Assembly: GCF_014069875.1 (NCBI RefSeq)
Contig: NZ_CP059676.1
Coordinates: 496,001 to 560,000 of the forward strand
Origin: Flaviflexus equikiangi
GTDB lineage: Bacteria; Actinomycetota; Actinomycetes; Actinomycetales; Actinomycetaceae
DNA: 64,000 nucleotides
Reading direction: 5' to 3'
Shown here: one piece after another, positions 18,355-28,851 of the stretch
How the letters are laid out: each line of letters opens with the position of its first letter
Numbering within the stretch: the stretch's first letter is position 1
Made by a program: the position numbers and the translations under genes
Notes under the pieces: model-generated
The model's input: only the letters and a program-made list of their open reading frames with translations
Told to the model about the DNA's origin: nothing
Databases searched by the model: none

Positions 18355-19448
18355 AAACCTGGGTCACGCTCCGCGAAGGGCTCGCCACCACCTGGGCCAA
18401 CAAGGTGCCCACCGCCCTGGTCGCGTTCCTCGTGGCCGTCATGGTTGCCGGCACGCTGGCCACCGTCGGCCGTACCGCCGCCGCTGAGGGGCAACTCGAG
18501 CAACGCATCGACGCAGCCGGCTCCCGCCAACTCGTCGTCATCGACGCCCGCAACCGTAGCCACCTCAACTCCACTATCGTCACGCAAACCGCCGGTCTCA
18601 GCACCGTTGAACGTGCCGTCGGGCTCCTGTCTGCCATCGACACCGTCTCCGGCCCCGTGGGCCAAGGCGGTGACCGGGTCGCCACCTGGGGCGTCATCGG
18701 CGACATCCAAGCCCTCGCCACCCTCACCGAAGGCCGCTGGCCCGCACCCGGCGAAGCCCTCGTCTCCGAGGCCGCCATGACCACCCTCGGCTTCACCCAT
18801 CCCTTCGGTTGGGTCACCGAAGCCGCCACGCCCTCGACTCGCGAGTTCAGCGTCGTCGGATCCTTCACCCCGCGCGAGCCCTTCGGCGACTACGGCTCCG
18901 GCATCATCTACAACGCTGGCGACGCGACCGCCTCCAGCCTGTCTGTGATCCTCAACCACGCCAGCCACGCCGCCCACACCCAACAAGCAGTCCTCGGCCT
19001 CATCGCCGCCACCGACCCCAGCGATCTCAATGTCCAATCGCCCATCGGACTGGCAGAACTCCGCGATCAGGTGCTTGGCGACTTCACCGCCTTCGGCCGC
19101 ACTCTCCTCCTCGGCGTGCTGGCAGCGGGATCGGTGCTGATCGCGATCGTGGTCTTGGCCGACGTCCTCGTCCGACGCGCCGACCTCGGCCGCCGTCGAG
19201 CCCTCGGCGCCACCAGAGGCACCATCATCGCGATCGTCACCACCCGCACCATCGCCCCCGCGATCATCGGCGCAGCCCTCGGCATCGCCGCAGGTCTCCT
19301 CATCGCCGAACGCAGCGGCGCCACCCCGCCCGCAGCCTTCACCGCGGGCGTGACCATCCTCGCCATCCTCGCCGCGGCCGCCAGCGCCATCCCCCCAGCA
19401 CTCTTCGCAGCCACCAGAGACCCCGTCTCCGTCCTCCGCACACCGTAA
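18351..19448 (+). CDS. FtsX-like ABC transporter permease
   Basis: A 365-residue MacB/FtsX-type permease: TM helix ~22-44, a large extracytoplasmic domain (~45-250) and three C-terminal TM helices (LLLGVLAAGSVLIAIVVLAD, ATRGTIIAIVTTRTIAPAII, TAGVTILAILAAAASAIPPA). The C-terminal FtsX domain carries the usual RRRALGATRG coupling region. With the adaptor and ATPase it forms a complete mechanotransmission-type exporter. The next gene downstream encodes a secreted peptide, a plausible client. Confidence 0.87.
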   Translation: MKTWVTLREGLATTWANKVPTALVAFLVAVMVAGTLATVGRTAAAEGQLEQRIDAAGSRQLVVIDARNRSHLNSTIVTQTAGLSTVERAVGLLSAIDTVSGPVGQGGDRVATWGVIGDIQALATLTEGRWPAPGEALVSEAAMTTLGFTHPFGWVTEAATPSTREFSVVGSFTPREPFGDYGSGIIYNAGDATASSLSVILNHASHAAHTQQAVLGLIAATDPSDLNVQSPIGLAELRDQVLGDFTAFGRTLLLGVLAAGSVLIAIVVLADVLVRRADLGRRRALGATRGTIIAIVTTRTIAPAIIGAALGIAAGLLIAERSGATPPAAFTAGVTILAILAAAASAIPPALFAATRDPVSVLRTP

Positions 19449-19515
19449 GCACTCCCCGACACGCACTTTCACGGTTCCCCACACTCCCCGCAAAGGATCA
19501 TCTAGGCTGCGCACA

Positions 19516-19530
19516 GGGGTTCGGCACCCC
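19516..19530 (+). terminator. Possible weak terminator after exporter operon
   Basis: GGGGT and ACCCC form a 5-bp stem with loop TCGGC, followed by an AT-richer stretch. It lies between the permease stop and the peptide gene; short and therefore uncertain. Confidence 0.3.
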
Positions 19531-19556
19531 ATTGTATGTATTCGAAGGAGAGTCCC

Positions 19557-19892
19557 ATGAAGAAGCGAAATAGGTCAGTACTGTCGGTAGTGATGTTGGC
19601 AGCAGTGGCGACCGCTGTGACAGCGCCAGAGGCATCGGCCGACGCATGGGCGCGACAGCTCTCCTGCCCCCTTGGGGGTACAGCCACTATCAGCAGCAAC
19701 TCCTCCGTCAACAAGCGTGTCGAACACTACTACGACGGCGTCCTCCGTGGAAGCAAGAACACGGGCGGTTCGTTCACCACGTCCAAGCCGAACGTGTCCG
19801 GCTACGTGATGGCTTCGATCACGGCATATGACAAGTTGTTTTCACAATCAGCCAACTGCTACTGCCCTCCCGGGGCCAACTGCGGAGGTTGA
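19557..19892 (+). CDS. Small secreted four-cysteine peptide, candidate bacteriocin-like product
   Basis: 111 residues from ATG 19557 with AAGGAG at 19545-19550. A clear signal peptide (basic KKRNR, hydrophobic core, cut near residue 29 after ASA) leaves ~82 residues. The mature part has one Cys in the N-terminal QLSCPLGG and three in the C-terminal NCYCPPGANCGG, allowing two disulphides, with Ser/Thr/Gly-rich beta-like sequence between (VEHYYDGVLRGS, GYVMASITAYDK). The layout distantly recalls lactococcin-972-type peptides, but the Trp-rich pattern is absent, so I do not assign that family. Next to an exporter and lipoprotein in a mobile island. Confidence 0.7.
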   Translation: MKKRNRSVLSVVMLAAVATAVTAPEASADAWARQLSCPLGGTATISSNSSVNKRVEHYYDGVLRGSKNTGGSFTTSKPNVSGYVMASITAYDKLFSQSANCYCPPGANCGG

Positions 19893-19943
19893 CTCGGGCC
19901 TGCCTTCAAGAGGTCCCTAGTTCAAACGTCTTCCCCCGGCGTA

Positions 19944-19978
19944 TGTTTGGGCGTTCCGGCATGCCTAGGCCCCAAACA
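19944..19978 (+). terminator. Hairpin downstream of peptide gene
   Basis: TGTTTGGG (19944-19951) and CCCAAACA (19971-19978) enclose the palindrome GGCATGCC, giving a compound hairpin ~50 bases after the peptide stop. There is no long T-run, so it may be a terminator, an mRNA stabiliser or a regulator of the lipoprotein gene. Confidence 0.4.
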
Positions 19979-20100
19979 GGGTTGTCTTCGACCGCTTGAA
20001 CAACCAGCATCACCAAGGCCAGCTAGCACATGCGGTTGAAGACCTGACTGAGGGCTCCTGCGAACTCCATCCTCGATCTACTTCCACGGAGGCTCCAACA

Positions 20101-20829
20101 ATGAACTCTCCCCGTCCAACGCTGTCGCTGGTCATCTCGGCACTGGTCACCTCACTGGGACTGGTGGGGTGTGCCGGACAGCCCCCGGCCAGCAGCGAGT
20201 CAGCGAGCAGCATCCCCGCTTCGCAGCCACCTGCAGCCCAAGCGCTGCCCGACACGTGGGACCAGGCTCTCCAAGGCAGGTCCATAGACCAGCTCATTGA
20301 GGAGACCCGTCAGCATGAAATGACCCTGGCCCGCGAAGGGGGCAGGATTTCTCCAGACCGTAAGTTGGACGTACCTCTGGTGAGAATCGTGGAGCCTCAC
20401 GAGCATCCGTCTGTCATGGTTGATTGCATGAATGAGCAGGGATTCCACGCTGAGGCTCTAGCGGATGGCTCCCTTCAATTTGGGGATGTTCCTGCTCAGC
20501 AGGGAGAATCACTGAACTACGCCTTCTACACGTGTGTGATGTCCTACCCGATCAACCCATACTTTGGGTTGCCGTACCCGAAACAGGCAGCCGAAGAACT
20601 GTGGACCTACTGGACCGGTGAAGCGAGCGAATGCGTGAGAGAACATGGATTCGACCCCGGCCAGCCCCCGAGCAAAGAGGCTTGGATGGAGGGCATGGCT
20701 CAACAACGCGAACTATGGTCGCCATTTACCAACGCTGACACCGACATCGCGAACCCCGCCCGCGATGCACTGTTTACCAACTGCCCGAGACACCCTGCCA
20801 ATTTCTTCCCGCACATCCCACAGCGATGA
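20101..20829 (+). CDS. Lipoprotein of unknown function
   Basis: 242 residues from ATG 20101, preceded by GGAGGCT at ~20089. A type II signal sequence ends in the lipobox LVGC, so the protein is lipid-anchored at the outer face of the membrane. The following Ser/Pro/Ala-rich linker (~25-50) leads to a globular part with four cysteines (VDCMNEQGF, YTCVMSY, SECVREHGFDP, TNCPRHP), suited to two disulphides. The C-x3-QGF and C-x3-HGF motifs look like an internal repeat. No known enzyme fold is recognised. Position after an exporter and secreted peptide suggests an accessory or immunity role, which is inference only. Confidence 0.7.
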   Translation: MNSPRPTLSLVISALVTSLGLVGCAGQPPASSESASSIPASQPPAAQALPDTWDQALQGRSIDQLIEETRQHEMTLAREGGRISPDRKLDVPLVRIVEPHEHPSVMVDCMNEQGFHAEALADGSLQFGDVPAQQGESLNYAFYTCVMSYPINPYFGLPYPKQAAEELWTYWTGEASECVREHGFDPGQPPSKEAWMEGMAQQRELWSPFTNADTDIANPARDALFTNCPRHPANFFPHIPQR

Positions 20830-20861
20830 CGCTGACGCAACATCCTGACTCTATAACTCTC

Positions 20862-20900
20862 TATACCCCTATATGTCCATATGTGGCATATATGGGTATA
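20862..20900. repeat. AT-rich imperfect palindrome abutting IS copy 2
   Basis: TATACCCCTATATG (20862-20875) pairs with CATATATGGGTATA (20887-20900) with one mismatch; the stem continues through CCA/TGG to a TATG loop, with one bulged T. It lies one base before the left inverted repeat of IS copy 2. It may terminate the lipoprotein transcript or be a former integration hotspot. Confidence 0.6.
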
Positions 20901-20901
20901 G

Positions 20902-22574
20902 CCTCGATATTTCATGACGGCCCTGTGTGGGGCTGGTCGGCGCCGGTGGCGTCGAAGTTGAGCTGATTCTTGCAGGTGGGTGCGACAAGACCCCGCGTGA
21001 CGTCTGCGGTGCGGGTTTCCAGGCCGGGAGCTGCCAGATTCAGAGGGACATGTGGAGGAACGTAGGGTCAGGTGGCTGGTGCCGGGAGGTTTCGGAGTCG
21101 GCTGATGCTGTCGATGATCAGCTCGGCCCAGCGGGATCGGTCGCTGAAGTGGACGACGGTGCGGCGGGCTCTTCTGGCGAGGGTCGCGGGGATGGTGTAG
21201 AGCCGGTAGCGGAGCCGTTTCGGTTCCCAGCGGCGGGCTTCATGACCGGCCAGCGCCAGCATCGCGCTCCAGGCCTGCAACTCGGAGGCCAGGGCGACGA
21301 TCTGGCACCAGATCCGATTCTGGTCGAACCCGTGCAACGGGAGGTTGGCCAGGCCTGTGTCTTTCGCGATCCGGATCCGGTCTTCGCAGCGGGCGCGGCG
21401 ACGATGCCTGAGCTCCAGCTGCTGGAGGGTGCCGAGGGTGGTGTTGGTGGCGAAGGCGGTGAGTCGGTAGCCGTCGACGTCGTCGAACCGCAGCTGAGCG
21501 CCGGGGTGAGGGCGTTCGCGGCGGACGATCACCCGCATCCCGGCAGGCCAACCGTCGAGGTTCAGCAGTCCGGTGAAGTCAGCAAGATCGGCCCCCTCGC
21601 GAGCCTCGCCATCGCTGTTGAGGGCCGGCACCCAAACCGGCTCAGGGACCAGGTGGTAGAGGTCGGGGGTGTCCATGGGGAGGGTGAAACCGACCGAGTA
21701 CGCCACCCTGCGCCCGGTCAGCCACTTGGTGAACTCCTTCGTGCCGCCGGCCCCGTCCGCGCGGATCAGCACGCGGCGTCCGGGCCGCGGGTTCCGGTCG
21801 GGGAGCTGCGCGAGAGCTTGTTTGGTGACGGTGATGTGATCGGCGGCGGTGTTCGAACCGGCGTTCCCGGGGCGTAGGTGGACCTCCAGGGCTTCGCCGG
21901 TTCCCTCGGGCCCGTGGTCGGCGAACGCCATCAACGGGCGGAACCCGAAGCCTCGTTTGCGTCGCAGCCGCGCTGCTTCTCCGAGTGGGCGGTGATCAGC
22001 GACGCGTCGAGATCGATCACCACCGGATCCTCGGCAGTCGACTCGTGGTCGGGGGCATGCTCACCGGCCAGCGACCAGACCCTGGCGCGGGCCTGCTGCC
22101 TGGCTCCGGCGATCGCCTTGATGGCCTTGTCTGCGTCCTCGGCCAGGGCCGCGATCAGGCGCGACACAGTCGGATCCGACGCCACCGGGCCATAGACCCC
22201 TGGTTCAGCGCGCAGGGTAGCGAGGTCACTCAACGCTTCACCGCCGAGCACCAGCGACACCGCCAGATCACAGATGATCTTGCCTGGGTCGTGGACCGCC
22301 AACGGTTTCCGCCACCGGGACAGCGCCTCCGACAGGGCCCGGTCCAGGCCGGCCGCGCGGATGGTTTCGGTCAGCAGGATCCCGCCAGCCTGCCCGACCG
22401 CGGTCACCTTCGCGGTATCGACATGAACCCTGGGATACGAGCCGGTACTCTTCACCTCGAAGGTGCTCCTCGCTTGTTGAATGATTGTGCTTCGCAAAAC
22501 ACATCATCCTAAGTCAGGGGCACTTTCGCCATCTCAGGCCACTACAGTCCACCCACCGTCATGAAAGCACGAGG
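20902..22574 (-). mobile_element. IS1380-family insertion sequence, inactivated copy
   Basis: A 1673-base element with terminal inverted repeats CCTCGATATTTCATGACGG (20902-20920) and, inward from the right, CCTCGTGCTTTCATGACGG (22556-22574). It is flanked by ATAG on the left and CTAG on the right, so it has no perfect target duplication of its own. It has the same orientation as IS copy 1 and forms the right arm of the island. Its transposase is frameshifted. Confidence 0.88.
21068..22497 (-). pseudogene. IS1380-family transposase, frameshifted
   Basis: Two frames together cover the full protein. The N-terminal part (22497 down to ~21970) ends its homology at AHSEKQR; the C-terminal part (~21950 to 21068) resumes at FADHGPEGTGEAL. 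Compared with the intact copy, the stretch between CGTTTG and GCTTCTCC near 21955-21985 is four bases shorter (29 versus 33), which explains the frameshift. TTG at 22497 is the probable original start. All catalytic regions are still readable, so inactivation looks fairly recent. Confidence 0.85.
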
Positions 22575-22578
22575 CTAG
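22575..22578. repeat. CTAG flank, right side of island
   Basis: CTAG follows the outer inverted repeat of IS copy 2 and matches the outer left flank at 14363-14366, as expected for movement of the whole composite unit. Confidence 0.65.
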
Positions 22579-22585
22579 CGAGCCA

Positions 22586-24896
<2,311 letters not shown>

Positions 24897-24976
24897 AGTA
24901 GACACGCTAGTCGACAATCGGGGTTTAGGTGAGAAATCGCTACGCCGCTCACATGTCACGAGCCGGCAGCGCTGCC

Positions 24977-25336
24977 CTACGCCTCGGTACCGGGGTCGTG
25001 CTGCTTCCTGGCAGGATCTGAGGTGGCAAGGGCAACCTCACGGGCAAGATCTGTGATTCGATTCTCCATTGCCGTCATCTTCCTGAACGACACGACGGAG
25101 TACGACAGGAAGGAGATGATGAGCATATAGAGAAGGAGGTCGGTGCCGCGGCCGACGCCGACGAACTGCGCCACCGTCGTCGTGATCTGGGGGAAGATAA
25201 TCGAGACGATCCCGACAACGACGAAGAGGGCGAGCAGGAGCCGCCGCAGGGCAACGTTCTTATCCCGCGCCGTCGACCTGACGAGATAGTAGGCGCACAC
25301 AAGCACAGTCGCGATGAGAACGACCTGAATCAGCAT
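24977..25336 (-). CDS. DUF2304 membrane protein
   Basis: 119 residues from ATG 25336 (start MLIQVVLIATVL). Three TM helices (~1-20, 30-50, 62-82) are followed by a short coiled-coil-like cytoplasmic tail. DUF2304 proteins are commonly encoded beside GT2 polyprenyl-phosphate glycosyltransferases, as here (GT2 at 25408), and are thought to act as membrane partners. Function not demonstrated. Confidence 0.8.
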   Translation of the reverse strand: MLIQVVLIATVLVCAYYLVRSTARDKNVALRRLLLALFVVVGIVSIIFPQITTTVAQFVGVGRGTDLLLYMLIISFLSYSVVSFRKMTAMENRITDLAREVALATSDPARKQHDPGTEA

Positions 25337-25407
25337 GGGACTCCCTTCCAGGGTCATGATAGTTGGGCACGTGGTCTGGTGTGCATCTGTGGGCCGCCCC
25401 CACGCTG

Positions 25408-26106
25408 CTAGACGCGTCCGAAGAAGCGATCGGTGAGGATATTGATCCCGTTGAGCAGGGACTGGCCCTTCGAGCGAGAATAGTCCGTGTAGTCGATGGT
25501 GACGGGATGCTCCGCCCAGCGCAATCCCGAGGCCGCGAGCTGGTCGATGATCTGTGAGGCGTGAGCCATGCGGTTCTGGGTGAGGTTGATCGCCTCGGCC
25601 GCGTCCCGGCGGAGAACGCGCAGCCCGTTGTGAGCATCGGTGAGCCTCATGCCCGTCTTGATCGATGAAACCTTCGCCACCGATGTGAGGACGATGCGTT
25701 TCATCAGGCCAGCCTGGACGTTACCGGCGAGAAAACGGGAACCGAGGACGAACGACAGGTCTTCCGCTTCGGCCCGTTCGATCATGGCGAGAGCGTCCGA
25801 GACTCGATGCTGGCCATCCGCGTCGAACGTGACGAGATAGCGGGCGTCCGTGTAGCGCAGCACCCAGTCGATCCCGGTCTGCAGTGCGGCTCCCTGTCCG
25901 AGATTGATCGGATGGCGGACAACGGTGGCGCCTGCCGCTTCAGCCAAGTCAGCCGAATGGTCCGAGGAGCCGTCGTCCACGCAGACAATGTTGGGGAAGC
26001 GCCTCAGTGTCGATCCGATGACGCCGGCGATCACTGTCGCCTCGTTGTACAGAGGGACGACAAGCCACGTTTCCGCTGTCACACCTAGACCTTTCGTACC
26101 GTCCAT
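25408..26106 (-). CDS. Family 2 glycosyltransferase, polyprenyl-phosphate type
   Basis: A 232-residue GT2 like dolichyl/polyprenyl-phosphate sugar synthases: ETWLVVPLYNEA start, VDDGSSDHS, NLGQGAALQTGID and the metal-binding TFDADGQH. It has no own TM segment, which fits use of the DUF2304 neighbour as membrane partner. It probably loads a sugar onto polyprenyl phosphate for later use outside by GT-C enzymes. An alternative start is GTG at ~26085 (VTAETW). Divergent from the acetyltransferase at 26166. Confidence 0.87.
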   Translation of the reverse strand: MDGTKGLGVTAETWLVVPLYNEATVIAGVIGSTLRRFPNIVCVDDGSSDHSADLAEAAGATVVRHPINLGQGAALQTGIDWVLRYTDARYLVTFDADGQHRVSDALAMIERAEAEDLSFVLGSRFLAGNVQAGLMKRIVLTSVAKVSSIKTGMRLTDAHNGLRVLRRDAAEAINLTQNRMAHASQIIDQLAASGLRWAEHPVTIDYTDYSRSKGQSLLNGINILTDRFFGRV

Positions 26107-26165
26107 AGGGGGATTGTCTCATGTATTGTGGTTGGTAATGTCCTATCCATTCTGAAGAAGGTTGC

Positions 26166-26762
26166 ATGGCGACGAGAATTGTTGACTCTGCGGACGTCTC
26201 CCCAGAGGCACAGATCGGCGATGGATCCTCGATCTGGCACTTGGCCCAGGTACGAGAGCACGCAGTGGTAGGCCGCAACTGCATCGTCGGACGCGGCGCC
26301 TACATCGGCGAAGGCGTGGAGATGGGCGACAACTGCAAAGTGCAGAACTACGCACTCGTCTACGAACCGGCGAAGCTTGCCGATGGTGTCTTCATCGGGC
26401 CCGCCGTCGTCCTCACCAACGACCACTACCCTCGCGCCATCAACGATGACGGTTCGATCAAGTCGGCTTCAGACTGGGAGCCAGTCGGCGTGACGATCGA
26501 GAAGGGTGCCGCGATCGGCGCCCGTTCCGTCTGCGTCGCGCCCGTGACAATCGGCGCATGGTCGATGGTGGCGGCCGGGGCCGTCGTCACGAAGGACGTC
26601 CCTCCGCACGCACTTGTCGCGGGGGTCCCTGCCCGACAGATCGGCTGGGTCGGCCATTCCGGCGCGAAGCTTGCGGACGAGGGGAACGGCCGCTGGGCGT
26701 GCCCTGTCACAGGAACAATCTACGAAGAAACCGAATCAACATTACGAGAGGTTGGGGCCTGA
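26166..26762 (+). CDS. Left-handed beta-helix N-acetyltransferase, WbpD/WlbB-like
   Basis: 198 residues made largely of hexapeptide repeats (IGDGSS, VGRNCI, IGEGVE, MGDNCK, IGARSV, IGAWSM), ending with VPARQIGWVGHSG. Closest recognisable relatives are WbpD/WlbB, which acetylate the 3-amino group of UDP-GlcNAc(3N)A using acetyl-CoA; the sequence NDHYPRA contains the expected catalytic His region. GAAGAAGG supports the ATG at 26166. It is the first gene of a three-gene, overlapping cassette with the aminotransferase and oxidoreductase of the same pathway, which strengthens the call. Confidence 0.87.
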   Translation: MATRIVDSADVSPEAQIGDGSSIWHLAQVREHAVVGRNCIVGRGAYIGEGVEMGDNCKVQNYALVYEPAKLADGVFIGPAVVLTNDHYPRAINDDGSIKSASDWEPVGVTIEKGAAIGARSVCVAPVTIGAWSMVAAGAVVTKDVPPHALVAGVPARQIGWVGHSGAKLADEGNGRWACPVTGTIYEETESTLREVGA

Positions 26763-27862
26763 TGGACCTTCCCATGATCCCCGCTGCTAAGCCGATTGTC
26801 GGCGAAGAAGAAGCGAATGCCGTCCACAGCGTCATCATGAGCGGCATGCTCGCCCAGGGCGCTGAAGTGAAGTCTTTCGAGGACGAGTTCGCCGCTCAGC
26901 TCACCCCCGGCACGGAGGCCATCGCCGTCAACTCCGGCACATCCGCCCTTCACCTGGGCCTGCTGGCCGCTGGAATCGGTGCCGGCGACGAGGTCATCGT
27001 CCCATCCTTCACGTTTGCCGCAACCGGCAACTCGGTTGCGCTCACGGGAGCGACCCCGGTGTTCGCCGACATCGAGCCGGATTACTTCTGCCTCGACCCG
27101 GAGTCGATCCGCGCATCGATCACGCCCAACACCAAGGGCATCATGCCCGTCCACCTCTACGGGCACCCGGCCAACATGGACGAGATCATGGCGATCGCCG
27201 AGGAGCACGGTCTCATGGTCTTCGAGGATACCGCCCAGGCTCACGGAGCAGCGCTCCACGGGAAGAACGTCGGTACGTTCGGCACATTCGCAGGATTCTC
27301 CCTCTACCCGACGAAGAACATGACGTCCGGCGAGGGCGGCATGGTGACGACCTCCGATGCCGAAGTGGCACGCCGCGTGCGCCTCCTGCGCAACCAGGGT
27401 ATGGAGATCCAGTACCAGAATGAGCTCGTGGGACTCAACAACCGCATGACGAACATCCACGCTGCGATTGGGCGCGTGCAGCTGACAAAGGTCGGCGGCT
27501 GGACGACAACCCGCCAGGAGAATGCCGCGTTCCTCGACGCGAACCTCGAAGGTGTCGTCGTTCCTCCGGTTGCCGATGGTGCTGTTCACGTCTACCACCA
27601 GTACACGATCCGTGTCGCGGAGGATCGCGATGGTTTCGCCGATGCTCTGCGCAACGAATACAAAGTCGGCTGCGGAGTCTACTATCCGATTCCCAACCAC
27701 CGCCTGCCCTCCCTTGAGCATTACGCCCCGGGCCTCGAGCTCCCCAAGACTGAGGAGGCCGCCCAGCAGGTTATCTCGCTCCCGGTACACCCCTCGCTCA
27801 CCCAGTCAGATCTCGACCGCATCGTCGAGGCTGTCAACGCTGTCGCAAAGGCTGGTGCGTGA
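26762..27862 (+). CDS. DegT/DnrJ/EryC1/StrS aminotransferase, WbpE/WlbC-like
   Basis: 366 residues, with ATG 26762 overlapping the previous stop (TGATG). PLP-dependent sugar aminotransferase; the Schiff-base lysine is K185 in SLYPTKNMTSGEGGM, with EDTAQAHGA for cofactor Asp contact and VHLYGHPANMD upstream. In the WbpB/E/D pathway it aminates UDP-3-keto-GlcNAcA with glutamate as donor. Position between the acetyltransferase and oxidoreductase makes this role the most likely; other UDP-keto sugars are possible. The stop overlaps the next start by one base. Confidence 0.9.
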   Translation: MDLPMIPAAKPIVGEEEANAVHSVIMSGMLAQGAEVKSFEDEFAAQLTPGTEAIAVNSGTSALHLGLLAAGIGAGDEVIVPSFTFAATGNSVALTGATPVFADIEPDYFCLDPESIRASITPNTKGIMPVHLYGHPANMDEIMAIAEEHGLMVFEDTAQAHGAALHGKNVGTFGTFAGFSLYPTKNMTSGEGGMVTTSDAEVARRVRLLRNQGMEIQYQNELVGLNNRMTNIHAAIGRVQLTKVGGWTTTRQENAAFLDANLEGVVVPPVADGAVHVYHQYTIRVAEDRDGFADALRNEYKVGCGVYYPIPNHRLPSLEHYAPGLELPKTEEAAQQVISLPVHPSLTQSDLDRIVEAVNAVAKAGA

Positions 27863-28851
27863 TGTCAGTCCTGCGAGCAGGCCTTATCGGACTCGGAGCG
27901 ATGGGACGCCACCACGCACGTGTTATCCGTGAGACCCCCGGCATGGATCTCGTGGCAGTAGCCGATCCGATGGGCGACAAGTTCGGTGTTGCGAAGGATC
28001 TCGAGGTTCTTCCCGATGTGGACGCGCTGATCGCCGCCGGTATCGATACGGCGCTTGTTGCCGTGCCGACCGTCTACCACGAGAAGATTGCGCTCAAACT
28101 CGCCGAGGCGGGCGTCCACACAATGGTGGAGAAGCCGATCGCCGCCACCGTCGAAGAGGGCAAGCGGGTGGCCGAGGCCTTCCAGGCAGCCGGTCTGACG
28201 GGAGCCGTCGGCTATGTCGAGCGGTGCAACCCAGCGATCATCGCGCTGCGCCAGCGGCTCGAGGCGGGCGATCTCGGTCAGGTCTACCAGATCCTGACGC
28301 GCAGGCAGGGACCCTTCCCTGCCAGGATCTCAGATGTGGGCGTCGTCAAGGATCTCGCGACCCACGATATCGACCTCACCTCGTATGTCGCCGGTTCGAC
28401 CTACTCGTCGATCGCCGCGCACACGACCCACCGGTCCGGCCGAGAGTTCGAGGACATGGTTGTGGCCACGGGCCAGCTTGCCAACGGCATCATTGTCAAC
28501 CATGTCGTCAACTGGCTCTCGCCCTTCAAGGAACGTCTCACTCTCGTGACGGGCGAACGTGGAGCATTCCTGGCGGACACGATGAACAACGATCTGACAT
28601 TCTACGAGAACGGCACGATGCCGACCCAGTGGGATGCTGTCGCCGCGTTCCGGGGAGTGTCCGAAGGGGAAGTCACCCGCTACGCGATCGAGAAGCGAGA
28701 GCCGCTCCGCGTCGAACAGGAACGCTTCCGGGATGCTGTCAACGGCACCGGCACGGAGATCGTCACGATGACAGAAGGTGTGAAGACACTCGAGGTCATC
28801 GAAGCGATCCTCGAGTCCGCAGGCACACTCAAGACAGTTACTCTCTCCTGA
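27862..28851 (+). CDS. Gfo/Idh/MocA oxidoreductase, WbpB/WlbA-like
   Basis: 329 residues from ATG 27862. N-terminal Rossmann fold with GLIGLGAMGRHHARVI, then EKPIAATVEEG with the conserved Lys of the family and the alpha/beta substrate domain with YVERCNPA and DLATHDIDL. WbpB/WlbA members oxidise C3 of UDP-GlcNAc-uronate using NAD+ that is recycled by 2-oxoglutarate, giving the substrate of WbpE. Order acetyltransferase-aminotransferase-oxidoreductase with one-base overlaps shows one operon. It converges with, and overlaps by 14 bases, the Nudix-like membrane gene. Confidence 0.88.
   Translation: MSVLRAGLIGLGAMGRHHARVIRETPGMDLVAVADPMGDKFGVAKDLEVLPDVDALIAAGIDTALVAVPTVYHEKIALKLAEAGVHTMVEKPIAATVEEGKRVAEAFQAAGLTGAVGYVERCNPAIIALRQRLEAGDLGQVYQILTRRQGPFPARISDVGVVKDLATHDIDLTSYVAGSTYSSIAAHTTHRSGREFEDMVVATGQLANGIIVNHVVNWLSPFKERLTLVTGERGAFLADTMNNDLTFYENGTMPTQWDAVAAFRGVSEGEVTRYAIEKREPLRVEQERFRDAVNGTGTEIVTMTEGVKTLEVIEAILESAGTLKTVTLS

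Noticed and set aside
19908-19945. tRNA-like 3' part (GGTCCCTAGTTCAAAC) that might be an attachment site
   Set aside because: The T-arm stem does not pair and no acceptor or anticodon arm can be built upstream.
20895-20904. Independent 4-base target duplication around IS copy 2
   Set aside because: The left flank is ATAG and the right flank CTAG, so the bases do not match.
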